64,000 nucleotides of DNA from Cellulomonas hominis. Lineage in GTDB: Bacteria > Actinomycetota > Actinomycetes > Actinomycetales > Cellulomonadaceae. The position numbers were made by a program, and so were the translations under genes. Positions 50,543-60,226 of this stretch are shown here, piece after piece (position 1 is the first letter of the stretch; each line of letters begins with the position of its first letter). The notes under the pieces are model-generated. The model saw only the letters and a list, made by a program, of their open reading frames with translations. It ran no database searches and was not told where the DNA came from. The stretch covers positions 4,402,001 to 4,466,000 of the forward strand of contig NZ_JACHDN010000001.1 in NCBI RefSeq assembly GCF_014201095.1. The letters are read 5' to 3'.

Positions 50543-51967
50543 ATGTTCAGCAAGCCAGAGGAAGTCCTGGCCTTCATCAAGAGCGAGGACGTCAAGTTCG
50601 TCGACGTCCGGTTCTGCGACCTGCCCGGCGTGATGCAGCACTTCAACGTGCCGGCCGCGTCCGTGGACGAGAACTTCTTCGTCGAGGGCCAGATGTTCGA
50701 CGGTTCGTCGATCCGCGGCTTCCAGGCGATCAACGAGTCCGACATGAAGCTCATCCCGGACGTCACGACCGCCTTCATCGACCCGTTCCGCGTCGAGAAG
50801 ACCCTGGCCCTGAACTTCCACATCGTCGACCCGTACACCGACGAGCCCTACACGCGTGACCCCCGCCAGGTCGCCGCGAAGGCCGAGGCGTACCTGCGCT
50901 CGACGGGCATCGCGGACACCGCCTTCTTCGCGCCCGAGGCCGAGTTCTACATCTTCGACGACGTGCGCTTCGAGACGAAGCAGAACTCGTCGTTCTACTC
51001 CATCGACTCCATCGAGGCCGCCTGGAACACGGGCCGCGTCGAGGAGGGTGGCAACCTCGGCCACAAGACCCCCTACAAGGGCGGCTACTTCCCCGTCCCG
51101 CCGGTCGACCACTTCGCCGACCTGCGCGACAAGATCTCGCTGCAGCTGGACGCCCTCGGCCTCGAGGTCGAGCGGGCGCACCACGAGGTCGGCACCGCCG
51201 GCCAGGCCGAGATCAACTACCGCTTCGACACGCTCGCCAAGTCGGCCGACAAGGTGCAGCTGTTCAAGTACGTCGTGAAGAACGTGGCGCACGCCGACGG
51301 CCGCACCGCGACCTTCATGCCGAAGCCGCTGTTCGGCGACAACGGCTCGGGCATGCACGTGCACCAGTCCCTGTGGAAGGACGGCAAGCCGCTGTTCTTC
51401 GACGAGAAGGGCTACGGCGGCCTGTCCGACCTCGCCCGCTGGTACATCGGCGGCCTGCTGAAGCACGCCCCGGCGCTGCTGGCGTTCACCAACCCGACGG
51501 TGAACTCCTACCACCGCCTGGTCCCGGGCTTCGAGGCGCCGGTCAACCTGGTCTACTCGGCCCGCAACCGGTCCGCGTGCATCCGCATCCCGGTGACCGG
51601 CTCGAACCCGAAGGCCAAGCGCATCGAGTTCCGCGTGCCGGACCCGTCGTCCAACCCGTACCTGGCCTTCGCGGCCATGCTGATGGCGGGCCTGGACGGC
51701 ATCCAGAACCGCATCGAGCCGCCGGAGCCGGTCGACAAGGACCTGTACGAGCTGCCCCCGGAGGAGCACGCGCTCATCCAGCAGGTCCCGGGCTCCCTCA
51801 CCGAGGTGCTCGACAACCTCGAGGCCGACCACGACTGGCTGACCGCCGGCAACGTCTTCACGCCGGACCTCATCCAGACGTGGATCGACTACAAGCGCTC
51901 GCACGAGGTGGACCCGATCCGCCTGCGGCCGCACCCGCACGAGTTCGAGCTCTACTACGACGTCTGA
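50543..51967 (+). CDS. glnA: Glutamine synthetase type I
   Basis: 474 aa. Makes glutamine from glutamate and ammonia with ATP, as a dodecamer. Present are [11 protein letters not shown] (beta-grasp latch), [10 protein letters not shown] (metal Glu), [12 protein letters not shown] (ATP site), NRSACIRIP (Arg) and [15 protein letters not shown]. The adenylylation Tyr402 ([10 protein letters not shown]) identifies the GSI-beta type, regulated by GlnE. The ATG at 50543 follows GAGGAGCAGCGG; an in-frame GTG at 50501 would read through the promoter region. The GlnR-like box suggests induction under nitrogen limitation. Equivalent to glnA1 (Rv2220). Confidence 0.97.
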   Translation: MFSKPEEVLAFIKSEDVKFVDVRFCDLPGVMQHFNVPAASVDENFFVEGQMFDGSSIRGFQAINESDMKLIPDVTTAFIDPFRVEKTLALNFHIVDPYTDEPYTRDPRQVAAKAEAYLRSTGIADTAFFAPEAEFYIFDDVRFETKQNSSFYSIDSIEAAWNTGRVEEGGNLGHKTPYKGGYFPVPPVDHFADLRDKISLQLDALGLEVERAHHEVGTAGQAEINYRFDTLAKSADKVQLFKYVVKNVAHADGRTATFMPKPLFGDNGSGMHVHQSLWKDGKPLFFDEKGYGGLSDLARWYIGGLLKHAPALLAFTNPTVNSYHRLVPGFEAPVNLVYSARNRSACIRIPVTGSNPKAKRIEFRVPDPSSNPYLAFAAMLMAGLDGIQNRIEPPEPVDKDLYELPPEEHALIQQVPGSLTEVLDNLEADHDWLTAGNVFTPDLIQTWIDYKRSHEVDPIRLRPHPHEFELYYDV

Positions 51968-52014
51968 TCGTCAGGTTCCACGGCTGCTCCCGTGAGCGCC
52001 TGACCTGCAGGACC

Positions 52015-52048
52015 GGCACCCCCGTCGCACGCGTGCGGCGGGGGTGCC
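52015..52048 (+). terminator. Hairpin terminator after glnA
   Basis: Arms 52015-52031 and 52032-52048 pair at 16 of 17 positions (starts GGCACCCCCG), 48 bases after the glnA stop. Confidence 0.7.
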
Positions 52049-52096
52049 GCTGTGTGCGGTCCTGTGGCGACGTCCGCGAGCGGGCCCGGAGCCGGC

Positions 52097-52927
52097 TCAG
52101 CCCGGCCCGCCCACCCCGCGCGCGCCGCGCACGAACGCCGCCGACGCCGCCACCGCCGCGAACGGGTCCCCCGGCGCGTGGTCGAACTCCACAACGTCGA
52201 GCTCGGCGTGCGGGGCCGCTGCGAGGATCGCCGTCAGCGGGAGCTCGCCTTCTCCCGCCGGGACCTGGCCGAGCGCGGCGGGGTCGTATCCGCCGGGCCC
52301 GGCGAAGGGGTCGGGCACCAGCGGCCCGTCCTTGACGTGCAGCGCCCGGACCCGGTCCCCGAGCCGGCACAGCAGCGCGGGCACGTCCTGCCGCGCGACG
52401 GCAGCCCAGTACACGTCGACCTCCAGGACGACCCGCGGGTCGAGCAGCGACACGAGGTGCTCGTAGGCGCTGACGCCGTCGTCTCCGGTCGCGAACTCGA
52501 ACGCGTGGTTGTGGTACCCCACGCGCAGGCCGACGCCGGCGGCCGTCTCCGCCGCGGCGTTGAGGCGGTCGGCGGTGCGGGCGACCTCGTCCCGGTCGCG
52601 CCACCGGTCCGCCGGCACCATCGGGTCCACGAGGATCTCGGCCCCCACCGCCCGGGCCGCGTCGAGCGTCATCGCGAGCGGCGGCAGCGGCACGCGCCGG
52701 CCCCCGAACTCGATGTCGTCGGACAGGAACGGCGCCTGGGCACTCGGCGCGGACAGGCCGTGCCGGGCGAGCGCGGCGGCGAGCGCGGCGGGGCGGTCGA
52801 GCAGCGCGAACGGCTCGACGGCGTCGAACCCGAGCCCTGCCAGGCGCGCCAGGGTCGCGTCGGGGTCGGCGGCGACCTGCTCGCGGACGGAGTAGAGCTG
52901 GACGGACAGGCGGGGGGTGGCGGGCAT
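52097..52927 (-). CDS. Sugar phosphate isomerase/epimerase (TIM barrel)
   Basis: 276 aa. Xylose-isomerase-like TIM barrel: LSVQLYSVREQVAADPDATL at the start, GFDAVEPF, a metal-binding HNHAFEF motif, EVDVYWAA and RALHVKDG. It resembles the group that isomerises or dehydrates keto-sugars or inositol derivatives; substrate unknown. The ATG at 52927 begins the family sequence. It is the last gene of the six-gene minus-strand run and would process a sugar released upstream. Confidence 0.88.
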   Translation of the reverse strand: MPATPRLSVQLYSVREQVAADPDATLARLAGLGFDAVEPFALLDRPAALAAALARHGLSAPSAQAPFLSDDIEFGGRRVPLPPLAMTLDAARAVGAEILVDPMVPADRWRDRDEVARTADRLNAAAETAAGVGLRVGYHNHAFEFATGDDGVSAYEHLVSLLDPRVVLEVDVYWAAVARQDVPALLCRLGDRVRALHVKDGPLVPDPFAGPGGYDPAALGQVPAGEGELPLTAILAAAPHAELDVVEFDHAPGDPFAAVAASAAFVRGARGVGGPG

Positions 52928-52977
52928 GACGCTCCTGGGTGGCTCGGGCCGACGCGGGCGGGGTGCGGGTGCGGGGG

Positions 52978-53793
52978 TCAGGCCGTGTCGCCGCCGTCGA
53001 CCAGCAGCGTGCTGCCGGTCATGTACGCGGACAGGTCGCTGACGCAGAACAGCACCACGCGGGCGATGTCGTCGGGCGTCCCGACCCGGCCGGCGGGGGC
53101 CATCCGCATCAGGGGCACGGCGTCGTCCGGCACCGCACCGTCGGGCAGCGCGCCGGCGGCGAGCAGGTTGCCCTCCGTGGGCACGTATCCGGGAGCGACG
53201 CCGAGCACCCGGATGTCCCGCGGCGCCAGCTCGACGGCCGACTGCCGGGTCAGGCCGCGCACCGCGTGCTTGGACGCCACGTACGCCGCCAGGCCCGGGG
53301 CGCTCCCCCGGAACCCGGCGGTCGACACGACGTTCACGACGACGCCGCCGGCCCCTGAGTCTGTCATGACGCGCGCGGCCTCGCGGGTGCCGAACAGCGT
53401 CCCGCGGGCGTTGACGTCGAGCACGAGGTCCCACGTCGCGTCGGGCATCTGGTCGAGCGGCACGGCGGGGAACACCCCGGCGTTGTTGACCCAGGCGTCG
53501 AGCCGCCCCCACCGGTCCCGGGCGGCGTCGGCGACCGCCCGGACGCTCCCGGAGTCGGTGACGTCCATCGCGAGCCCGACGACCTCCGTGCCGTACCGGG
53601 CGCCGAGCTCGGCCGCCGCCGCACGGGCGCGGTCGGCGTCGAGGTCGCCGACCACCACCCGGGCGCCGGCCTCGGCGAGCCGGGCGGCGATGGCCTTCCC
53701 CAGTCCGCGGGCGGCGCCGGTGACGACCGCGGTGCGGTCCTGGAGCGAGACGAGCTGGGCGAGCGGGCGTTCGGAGACCTCGGGCACGGGCAT
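52978..53793 (-). CDS. SDR family oxidoreductase
   Basis: 271 aa. Classical short-chain dehydrogenase: cofactor loop TGAARGLG (25-32), NNAG (103-106), catalytic Ser157, Tyr171 and Lys175 (YVASK) and VAPGYVPTEGN. VVVGDLDAD after the second strand suggests NAD preference. It sits between the rhamnosidase and the isomerase genes, so oxidation of L-rhamnose or another released sugar is plausible, but the sequence alone does not prove it. Confidence 0.9.
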   Translation of the reverse strand: MPVPEVSERPLAQLVSLQDRTAVVTGAARGLGKAIAARLAEAGARVVVGDLDADRARAAAAELGARYGTEVVGLAMDVTDSGSVRAVADAARDRWGRLDAWVNNAGVFPAVPLDQMPDATWDLVLDVNARGTLFGTREAARVMTDSGAGGVVVNVVSTAGFRGSAPGLAAYVASKHAVRGLTRQSAVELAPRDIRVLGVAPGYVPTEGNLLAAGALPDGAVPDDAVPLMRMAPAGRVGTPDDIARVVLFCVSDLSAYMTGSTLLVDGGDTA

Positions 53794-53849
53794 GGCGGTT
53801 CCTCTCGTCGGTGAGCGGACGGGGCCGGCGGGGGCCGGTCCCGGTCAGG

Positions 53850-56522
53850 TCATGCGGCCGTCCCGGCGGGCGCCAGGCCGGTGAGCACGTGGGTGCCGGG
53901 CGCAGCGGCGCGGGACGTCCCGTCGGGCAGCCGGAGCTCGGCGGTCGAGCCCGCGGGCACGACGACCTCGAGCCGGAAGGTCGTGTCGTCGACCCGCCAG
54001 CTCACGTCGATCCGCCCCTGCGGGCCGTCGAACGTGCCGCTCGCCCAGGTCAGTCCGCCGCCGACCACGGGTGCGACGACGAACGACTCCCAGGCCACGG
54101 ACCCGGGTGCCTGCCGCAGGCCCAGGGTGTGGGTGTGCAGGAACCGCACGACGGCGCCCTTGCTGTAGTGGTTGAGCGAGGCGCTGGCGTTCCCGTGCGC
54201 GTCGATGCCGTCCCAGTCCTCCCAGACCGTGGTGGCTCCCCGGTCGAGCATGGTGAGCCAGGACGGGTAGCTGCGCCGGGTCAGCACCCGGTACGCGAGG
54301 TCGCCGTGCCCGCCGTCCGCGAGCACGGGCAGCAGGTCCGCGGTGGACAGGAACCCGGTGGTCAGGTGATCGTCCGCCTGGTGCACCAGGTCCACGAGGT
54401 GCTGGACCGTGGCGGCGCGCAGCTCCGACGGCACGAGGTCGAACGCCAGGGCCCGCACGTGAGCGGCCTGCGTGCCGACCGAGACGCGCCCGTCCGGGAG
54501 CAGGAACTCGGCGCGCCAGGCGTCGCGGACGCGGGCCGCGAGGTCGCGGTAGCGGGCCTCGTCCCCGGGCTTGCCGAGCACGGCGGCGGCGTCCGCGGCC
54601 TGCCGCAGCGTCCGGTGCAGGTAGGCGGTGCCGACCTCGCCCTTGTCGGCCATGAACCAGGCGCGGGGGTCGGCGCCGAGCGCGTTCTGGAGCGTCCCGT
54701 CGGCGGCGCGCGTCTTGGGCTCGCACCACTCGCCCCAGTGGAACGTGCCGTCCCACAGGTACTGCTCGTGCGGCTGCGGCTCCGCCGACCGCTCGACCCG
54801 TGACGGGTGCCGCCGCGACGCGGCCGCGCCGAGAGCGAACTCGACCCACCCCACCAGCGCCGGCCAGGACTCCGCGAGCGCGGCGACGTCGCCGTACGTC
54901 TCGTAGAGCACCCAGGGGACGTGGGCGATCGCGTCGCCCCAGCCCGCCGACCCGGTGATGTGGTCGACGGTCGCGTCGGGGAGGCGGCGCAGGTGGTTGG
55001 AGTCCGGCGAGGAGTTCACGATCCGGCCGTCGTCCAGCTGGTCGTCGCGCACGGAGCGCAGCCACTTGCGGGAGAAGCCATCGACGTCGAACATCCGGAC
55101 GGCGGTGGACACGAACGTCTGGTAGTCGCCCGTCCAGCCGAGGCGCTCCCGCGTGGGGCAGTCCGTGGGGACGTCGACGGCGTTGCCGCGGAAGCTCCAC
55201 CGGGCGACGTCGTGCAGCCGGGTCAGGTCGGGGTCGCTGCACGCGAACGTCCCCGTGGTGCGCAGGTCGGTGTGCACCACCTGCATGGTGAGCGCCGTGG
55301 GGTCGGGCGCGCCGCCGTCGTCCCGGGTGATCCGGGCGTACCGGAAGCCGTGCACGGTGTGCCGCGGCTCGAACACGTCGCCGGGCCGCCCGGCCGAGAC
55401 GACCTCGTCGCGCTGGACGAACGGGGTGGGCTCCTCGCCGGGCCGCGCGGAGTCGAGGTGCGTGGTGGTCAGGTCGCCGTCGGGGCCGAGGTGCTCGCCG
55501 TGGTCGATCACGGTGCGCGTGCCGCGCGGGCCGAGGTCGGCGAGCCGGACCCAGCCCGAGGCGTTCTGCCCGAAGTCCACCACGACGGCGCCCGAGGGAG
55601 CACGCGTGACCTGCACGGGCGCCCGGTGCTCGACGACCCGGACGGGCGGGGCGGGCGACCAGTCCACCGGCGGGGCCTGGACCACGTCGAGGAGCACGGG
55701 CCGCCGTTCCCCCTCTCCGCCCGCGAGGTCGGTGGTCTGGCCGTCCATGAGGTCGGCGGCCACCGTCGTGCTGCGGCGCGACGTCCAGCCCGGGCCGGTC
55801 CCCACGACGGCACGGGTGCCGTCGGCGAGGTCCACGTGCAGCTCGAGGCGGGCGGCCGTGCGCGGCCCCCAGTCGCCCGGCTTGCGCCACGCCCCGGAGC
55901 GGCCGCGGAACCAGCCGTCCGACAGGACGACCTCGATCCGGTTCTCGCCGGCGGCGAGCAGCCCGTCGACGTCCTCGGCCTGGGCGTACAGGGTGCGGTC
56001 GTACGACGTGGAGCCGGGGGCGAGCTCCGTGTCCCCGACCCGGGCGCCGTTGAGCCGGACCTCGTACACCCCCAGTGCGGTGGCGTACAGCCGGGCGCGC
56101 ACCGGGGCCGACGGCAGGTCGGCCACGCCCTCGAGGACGTAGGCGGGACGGGTGCGCGCGGCGGGCACGTCGGGCTCGGCAGGCGAGATCCACGACGCGG
56201 TCCAGTCGGCGTCGAGCAGCCCGACCTCGAACGCGTGCTCCCGCGACCACGGCGACCGCTCGCCGGCGCGGTGCGCGCGCACGCGCCAGCGCACCCGTCG
56301 CCCGCTGGCGAGCGCCGGCCACGGCCAGGCCTGCGACAGGTGCCGCTCCTGCTCGACGTGCACGGGCGGGAGCGGTTCCCCGTCGACGGTCGCCTCGAGG
56401 GTGTACCCGTCCTGCCGCGTCCAGCCGTCGGGCAGCCGCCAGCCGAGCAGCGGCTGCGGGCCGGTGACCGGCCGGGACACGTCCCCGGCGTCGACGGACA
56501 GGTGGTGCGGTGCGTGGGTCAT
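53850..56522 (-). CDS. Alpha-L-rhamnosidase (GH78)
   Basis: 890 aa. Removes terminal alpha-L-rhamnose from polysaccharides or glycosides by inversion. N-terminal beta-sandwich domains (LGWRLPDGWTRQDGYTLEAT; LYATALGVYEVRLNGARVGD) are followed by the (alpha/alpha)6 catalytic domain with DVPTDCPTRERLGWTGD near residue 450 (family-typical acidic active site) and a C-terminal beta domain starting around SLNHYSKGAVVRFL. No signal peptide is visible, so it is likely intracellular and acts on imported glycosides. The ATG at 56522 is the first of the family sequence. Confidence 0.93.
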   Translation of the reverse strand: MTHAPHHLSVDAGDVSRPVTGPQPLLGWRLPDGWTRQDGYTLEATVDGEPLPPVHVEQERHLSQAWPWPALASGRRVRWRVRAHRAGERSPWSREHAFEVGLLDADWTASWISPAEPDVPAARTRPAYVLEGVADLPSAPVRARLYATALGVYEVRLNGARVGDTELAPGSTSYDRTLYAQAEDVDGLLAAGENRIEVVLSDGWFRGRSGAWRKPGDWGPRTAARLELHVDLADGTRAVVGTGPGWTSRRSTTVAADLMDGQTTDLAGGEGERRPVLLDVVQAPPVDWSPAPPVRVVEHRAPVQVTRAPSGAVVVDFGQNASGWVRLADLGPRGTRTVIDHGEHLGPDGDLTTTHLDSARPGEEPTPFVQRDEVVSAGRPGDVFEPRHTVHGFRYARITRDDGGAPDPTALTMQVVHTDLRTTGTFACSDPDLTRLHDVARWSFRGNAVDVPTDCPTRERLGWTGDYQTFVSTAVRMFDVDGFSRKWLRSVRDDQLDDGRIVNSSPDSNHLRRLPDATVDHITGSAGWGDAIAHVPWVLYETYGDVAALAESWPALVGWVEFALGAAASRRHPSRVERSAEPQPHEQYLWDGTFHWGEWCEPKTRAADGTLQNALGADPRAWFMADKGEVGTAYLHRTLRQAADAAAVLGKPGDEARYRDLAARVRDAWRAEFLLPDGRVSVGTQAAHVRALAFDLVPSELRAATVQHLVDLVHQADDHLTTGFLSTADLLPVLADGGHGDLAYRVLTRRSYPSWLTMLDRGATTVWEDWDGIDAHGNASASLNHYSKGAVVRFLHTHTLGLRQAPGSVAWESFVVAPVVGGGLTWASGTFDGPQGRIDVSWRVDDTTFRLEVVVPAGSTAELRLPDGTSRAAAPGTHVLTGLAPAGTAA

Positions 56523-56640
56523 GGTGCTCCGGGTGCTGGGGGCCGCGCGGGGCCAGGGGGCCTCTGGTCGTGCAGGTGGGTCCGCCCTCGCCCCGTGGTG
56601 AGGAGGCCGATGAACACCGGGGCGAGGGCGGGGTCGGGGG

Positions 56641-57996
56641 TCAGCGGACGGACTTGACGCCGAAGAGGATCGTCAGGCCGCCGCAGAGCGCGAAGACCGC
56701 GCCGATGAGGTAGAGCAGGGTGTAGTTCTTGTCACCGCCGGCGGCCACGCCCGCGGTGATGATCAGCGGCGCGATGAGCGGGGCCACCGCGCTCGGGATC
56801 TTCTGCGCGAACGCGACCACGGCCATGTACCGGCCGGCCTGGGCGCGGTCGGGCAGGATCGCGAACACGATCGCCTGGTCCACGGCGCTGAAGGCCGCGA
56901 TGGCCAGCTGCATGACCACGGCGCCCACCACCAGCTGCACGAGCGAGTACGCAAACGCCTCGGTGACCGCGCCGACGACGAACAGCACCGCGCCGATCAG
57001 GGTGAACAGCTTGCGCCGGCCGAGCCTGTCCGACAGGAACCCACCGACCACCGCGCCGGCGGCCGCGGCCACGACGCCGATCATGCCGACCGTGGCGATG
57101 ACGCCCGCGACGCTCTTGACCGGCATGTCCAGCCGCTGGGCGTAGAAGAACGTCCCGAAGGTGGTGTTGAAGTACAGGCCGATGAAGAACAGGAACCGCC
57201 CGAGCCAGTTCCACCCGAAGTCGGGGTACTTGCGGGGGTTGAACCCGAAGCTCGCGAACAGCTGCCGGACGGTGACGTGGCCGGTCCGCGGCAGGCCGAC
57301 CGAGCTGCCCTCCGGCTTGAACAGCGGGAGCAGGGCGACCATGACGATGCCGATGATCCCGGGGACGAGGAACACCATCAGCATGCTGTGCGCCACGGAG
57401 TAGGCGATCCCGATGCCCAGCACCGGCGCGACCTGGGAGGTCATGCCCGTCAGCGCGGACACGCGCCCGCGCTGCTGCTCGGGGACGATGTCGGCCTGGA
57501 GGTTCTGGATCGCACCGCCGACCGTGGACCACCCGGCCATCCCGAAGATCCAGCCGAGGCCGATCAGCGGCACCGTCGGGGCGAGCGCGACGAGCGCGAG
57601 CGCCAGGAGACCGAGCACGGCGCCGAGCAGCAGGAACGGCGTCCGGCGGCCGAGCCGCGACCGGGTGCGGTCGCTCCACAGGCCGATCATCGGGCTCAGG
57701 ACGATGTAGACGATCTGCGCGACGCCGGTGACGTACCCGAGCAGCTCCTCGTGGCCGGGGGCCAGGTCGTCGATGCGGACCGCGAGGGCGTACGACAGCG
57801 GGACCATCAGCGCGATGGACGAGCCGAAGTTGGCGACCATCATCCAGACGATGTGGCCGGCGCTCAGCGGCCGCTGCGGCGGGTCGGTCAGGGCGGTGGC
57901 CGGCGTCTCGGGAGGCTCGCCCGCACCCGCGGTCAGCGGCTGGGGGGCGATGACCACCGGGGGGACGGCGGCCGTGGGGTGGTGCGGCTGGGACAC
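56641..57996 (-). CDS. MFS sugar/glycoside transporter
   Basis: 451 aa with 12 TM helices. After a Pro-rich cytoplasmic N-terminus, TM1 starts near HIVWMMVANFGSSIALMV; the loop 2-3 motif is GLWSDRTRSRLGRRTPF and the second-half copy is GGFLSDRLGRRKLF, both as in major facilitator proteins. It resembles the GPH/sucrose-type subgroup. Placed between a rhamnosidase and a beta-glucosidase, it probably imports the glycoside they cleave. The start is GTG at 57996 with GAGG upstream; the longer frame is unsupported. Confidence 0.9.
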   Translation of the reverse strand: MSQPHHPTAAVPPVVIAPQPLTAGAGEPPETPATALTDPPQRPLSAGHIVWMMVANFGSSIALMVPLSYALAVRIDDLAPGHEELLGYVTGVAQIVYIVLSPMIGLWSDRTRSRLGRRTPFLLLGAVLGLLALALVALAPTVPLIGLGWIFGMAGWSTVGGAIQNLQADIVPEQQRGRVSALTGMTSQVAPVLGIGIAYSVAHSMLMVFLVPGIIGIVMVALLPLFKPEGSSVGLPRTGHVTVRQLFASFGFNPRKYPDFGWNWLGRFLFFIGLYFNTTFGTFFYAQRLDMPVKSVAGVIATVGMIGVVAAAAGAVVGGFLSDRLGRRKLFTLIGAVLFVVGAVTEAFAYSLVQLVVGAVVMQLAIAAFSAVDQAIVFAILPDRAQAGRYMAVVAFAQKIPSAVAPLIAPLIITAGVAAGGDKNYTLLYLIGAVFALCGGLTILFGVKSVR

Positions 57997-58036
57997 GACG
58001 ACTTCCTCGTCTCGTGGGCGTGGGGTGGGACGCAGA

Positions 58037-59248
58037 TCAGGGACGGCCGCGGCGGGCGACGTCGCCGAGCCACGCCAGGCTGGGCTTCGGCGTGCGGACG
58101 AAGGTCTCGCGGTCGGCGGAGGCGAGCCCGAAGGTCGGGCCCCAGTGCCCCCACTCGTAGTTGTCGAGCAGCGACCAGTGCAGGTACCCGCGCACGTCGA
58201 TGCCGTCGTCAACGGCGGCGAACAGGCCGCGCAGGGCCGCGTCGGTGTACCGGATGCGCCGGGCGTCGTCGGCGGTCGCGATGCCGTTCTCGGTCACGAC
58301 CACCGGCACCGTGCCCTCCAGCACGCCCCAGGTGTGGCGGATCGCCATCCCCAGGGAGTCCGGGCGGTAGGCCGAACCGACCAGCGTGTTGTCCGGGTGC
58401 GGCGGGTGCGGCTCGATGCCGTCCGGGCCGACCCACTGGCTGGAGTACGCCTGCACCCCGATGAAGTCGTCCCCGCGGGCGGCCTCGAGGTACAGGTCCT
58501 CCCACACGTGCTGCAGGCGGGCGAAGACGTCCTCGGCACCGGGCCGGCACGCGAACGCACGGTTCGCCACCGACCAGCCGACGGCCGCGTCGGTCCGCTC
58601 GTGCAGGATGTCGCGCGCGGTGTGGTGCGCAGCGGCCAGGACCGCCCCGATCCCGGGGTCGGGCGCCGGGAGCTTGGCCCGGGTGTCGACCGTCCGGTCG
58701 TCGTCCGTGTCGACCGTGGGGCTCTGCCACTCGCCCTGCGACTCCAGGGTCCGCTTCTGCATCGTCACCATCATCGCGAGCATGTTCGGCTCGTTGATGG
58801 TGACGACCCACGGCACGTCCTCGAGGATCTGCGCGGCCGCATCGACGTAGGCGGCGTACCGCTCGACGGCGCGCTCGCCGAGCCACCCGCCCTCCTCGGC
58901 GAACCAGCGGGGGGCGGTGAAGTGCTGCACGGTCACCACCGGCGTGAGGCCGAGGCGGACGGCGGTGTCGATCATCCGCCGGTAGTGCGCGAGCTCGGCG
59001 CGCGAGACCAGTCCGGGGACCGGCTCGATGCGCGCCCACTCGATGCCGAACCGGTAGGCGTTCAGGCCCGCGTCGGCGAGCAGGCGCATGTCCTGCTCGT
59101 ACCGGTGGTAGCTGTCGAGGGCGTCGCCCGAGCGCTCCATGCCGGGCACCCGGCCCTCGTTCGCCCAGAAGTCGCTGTTGACGTTGTTGCCCTCGATCTG
59201 GTGCGGGGCCGAGGCGGCGCCCCAGAGGAAGGAACCGGCGGTGCTCAT
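58037..59248 (-). CDS. Beta-glucosidase (GH1)
   Basis: 403 aa. Retaining glycosidase with a (beta/alpha)8 barrel: acid/base Glu153 (TINEPNM), nucleophile Glu320 (VVVTENGIA), N-terminal FLWGAASAPHQIEGNNVNSD and late HWSLLDNYEWGHW. No signal peptide. The length is slightly short for GH1 (usually 440-480), with compact loops around the active site. Together with the GH78 enzyme and the transporter it would degrade rhamnosyl-glucosides after uptake. Confidence 0.92.
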   Translation of the reverse strand: MSTAGSFLWGAASAPHQIEGNNVNSDFWANEGRVPGMERSGDALDSYHRYEQDMRLLADAGLNAYRFGIEWARIEPVPGLVSRAELAHYRRMIDTAVRLGLTPVVTVQHFTAPRWFAEEGGWLGERAVERYAAYVDAAAQILEDVPWVVTINEPNMLAMMVTMQKRTLESQGEWQSPTVDTDDDRTVDTRAKLPAPDPGIGAVLAAAHHTARDILHERTDAAVGWSVANRAFACRPGAEDVFARLQHVWEDLYLEAARGDDFIGVQAYSSQWVGPDGIEPHPPHPDNTLVGSAYRPDSLGMAIRHTWGVLEGTVPVVVTENGIATADDARRIRYTDAALRGLFAAVDDGIDVRGYLHWSLLDNYEWGHWGPTFGLASADRETFVRTPKPSLAWLGDVARRGRP

Positions 59249-59302
59249 GCGTGACCTTTCGTACGGGGTGGGACGCGGGGTGGGACGCGGCGGGGGCCGG
59301 CG

Positions 59303-60106
59303 TCAGTCCAGGAGGGAGTTCAGGCGGCCGGCGACCAGGCCGGCCGTGCGCACGGGCGCGAGGCGGGCGAGACGGCTCACGAGCCGCACGTCCCGGCCGA
59401 TCAGCACCCGCGGGGTGCCGGCGCGCAGGCCGCGGACGATCTGCGCGGCGGCGTCGGTCGGCGTGGTCATGCGGGGGGTCCGGCCGCCGCCCGCCCCGGG
59501 CAGGGCGGCACCGGAGTTGTCGGCGATGCCGGTGGCGACGGCACCGGGGTGCGCGATCGTCACGCCGACGCCGGTCCCGGCGAGCTCGGACCGGAGCGCC
59601 TCGGTGAACAGGGTGACCGCAGCCTTGCTGGCGCCGTAGGCCGACTGGCCCGGGAACGGCACCAGCCCGCCCATGCTCCCGACGTTCACCACGCCGGCGC
59701 GCCCGCGCTCGAGCAGGTGCGGCAGGAACGTCGTGCAGGTGTGCACCACCCCGCGGAAGTTCACGGTGAGGACGCGGTCGATCTCCGCCACGGTGAGGTC
59801 CTGGACCCGGGCGAAGCGGTGGATGATCCCGGCGACGTTGAGCAGGCCGTCGATGTGCCCGTGCTCCGCGAGCACCGTCGCGGCGAGCCGGCGCACGGCC
59901 TCCAGGTCGGTGACGTCCACGGCGTGCACCGTGAGCGCACCCGGCCCGGTCGTCCCCCGCGCGAGGTCGTCGAGGGCGTCCGGCCGCAGATCGACCGCGG
60001 CGACGTGCGCGCCGCCCCGCACGAGCTGCCGGACGACCTCCCGGCCGATCCCGTTCCCGCCGCCGGTGACGACGAACACGCCGTCGGCGACATCGAGCTG
60101 CTGCAC
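59303..60106 (-). CDS. SDR family oxidoreductase
   Basis: 267 aa from the GTG at 60106. Cofactor loop TGGGNGIG (14-21), Asp39 in AAVDLR suggesting NAD, catalytic Ser144, Tyr157 and Lys161 (YGASK) and AHPGAVATGI. GAGGAG stands five bases before the GTG. It is divergent from a TetR regulator, separated by a 17-bp inverted repeat, and is first in the run of minus-strand genes toward 52097. A hydroxysteroid-type dehydrogenase is one alternative; the substrate is unknown. Confidence 0.9.
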   Translation of the reverse strand: MQQLDVADGVFVVTGGGNGIGREVVRQLVRGGAHVAAVDLRPDALDDLARGTTGPGALTVHAVDVTDLEAVRRLAATVLAEHGHIDGLLNVAGIIHRFARVQDLTVAEIDRVLTVNFRGVVHTCTTFLPHLLERGRAGVVNVGSMGGLVPFPGQSAYGASKAAVTLFTEALRSELAGTGVGVTIAHPGAVATGIADNSGAALPGAGGGRTPRMTTPTDAAAQIVRGLRAGTPRVLIGRDVRLVSRLARLAPVRTAGLVAGRLNSLLD

Positions 60107-60154
60107 CTGCTCCTCCTCGAGCCTGTGGTGACCGACGCCTGCATCGGCCTGAAA

Positions 60155-60171
60155 GTAACCACCATGGTTAC
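60155..60171. promoter_or_regulatory. Candidate TetR operator GTAACC-ACCAT-GGTTAC
   Basis: A perfect 6-bp inverted repeat with 5-bp spacer lies between the divergent SDR and TetR genes, 13 bases upstream of the TetR -10 at 60185-60190 (TAGACT). Confidence 0.6.
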
Positions 60172-60184
60172 CGTTCGACGGCAT

Positions 60185-60190
60185 TAGACT
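60185..60190 (+). promoter_or_regulatory. -10 hexamer TAGACT for the TetR gene
   Basis: Predicts transcription from about 60197 with a 30-nt leader and GAGGAGG Shine-Dalgarno before the ATG at 60227. Confidence 0.45.
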
Positions 60191-60226
60191 CCGCCGTGCG
60201 TCCCTGGCGCAAGCCCGAGGAGGACC

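Noticed and set aside
47948..51940. 1330-codon open frame on the minus strand antisense to glnA, and similar giant frames (for example 36843-40106 minus, 32772-36752 plus, 20938-24855 plus)
   Set aside because: They run antisense or out of frame through clear genes, are Arg/Ala/Gly/Pro-rich without any family motif, and are the expected product of very high GC at third codon positions.
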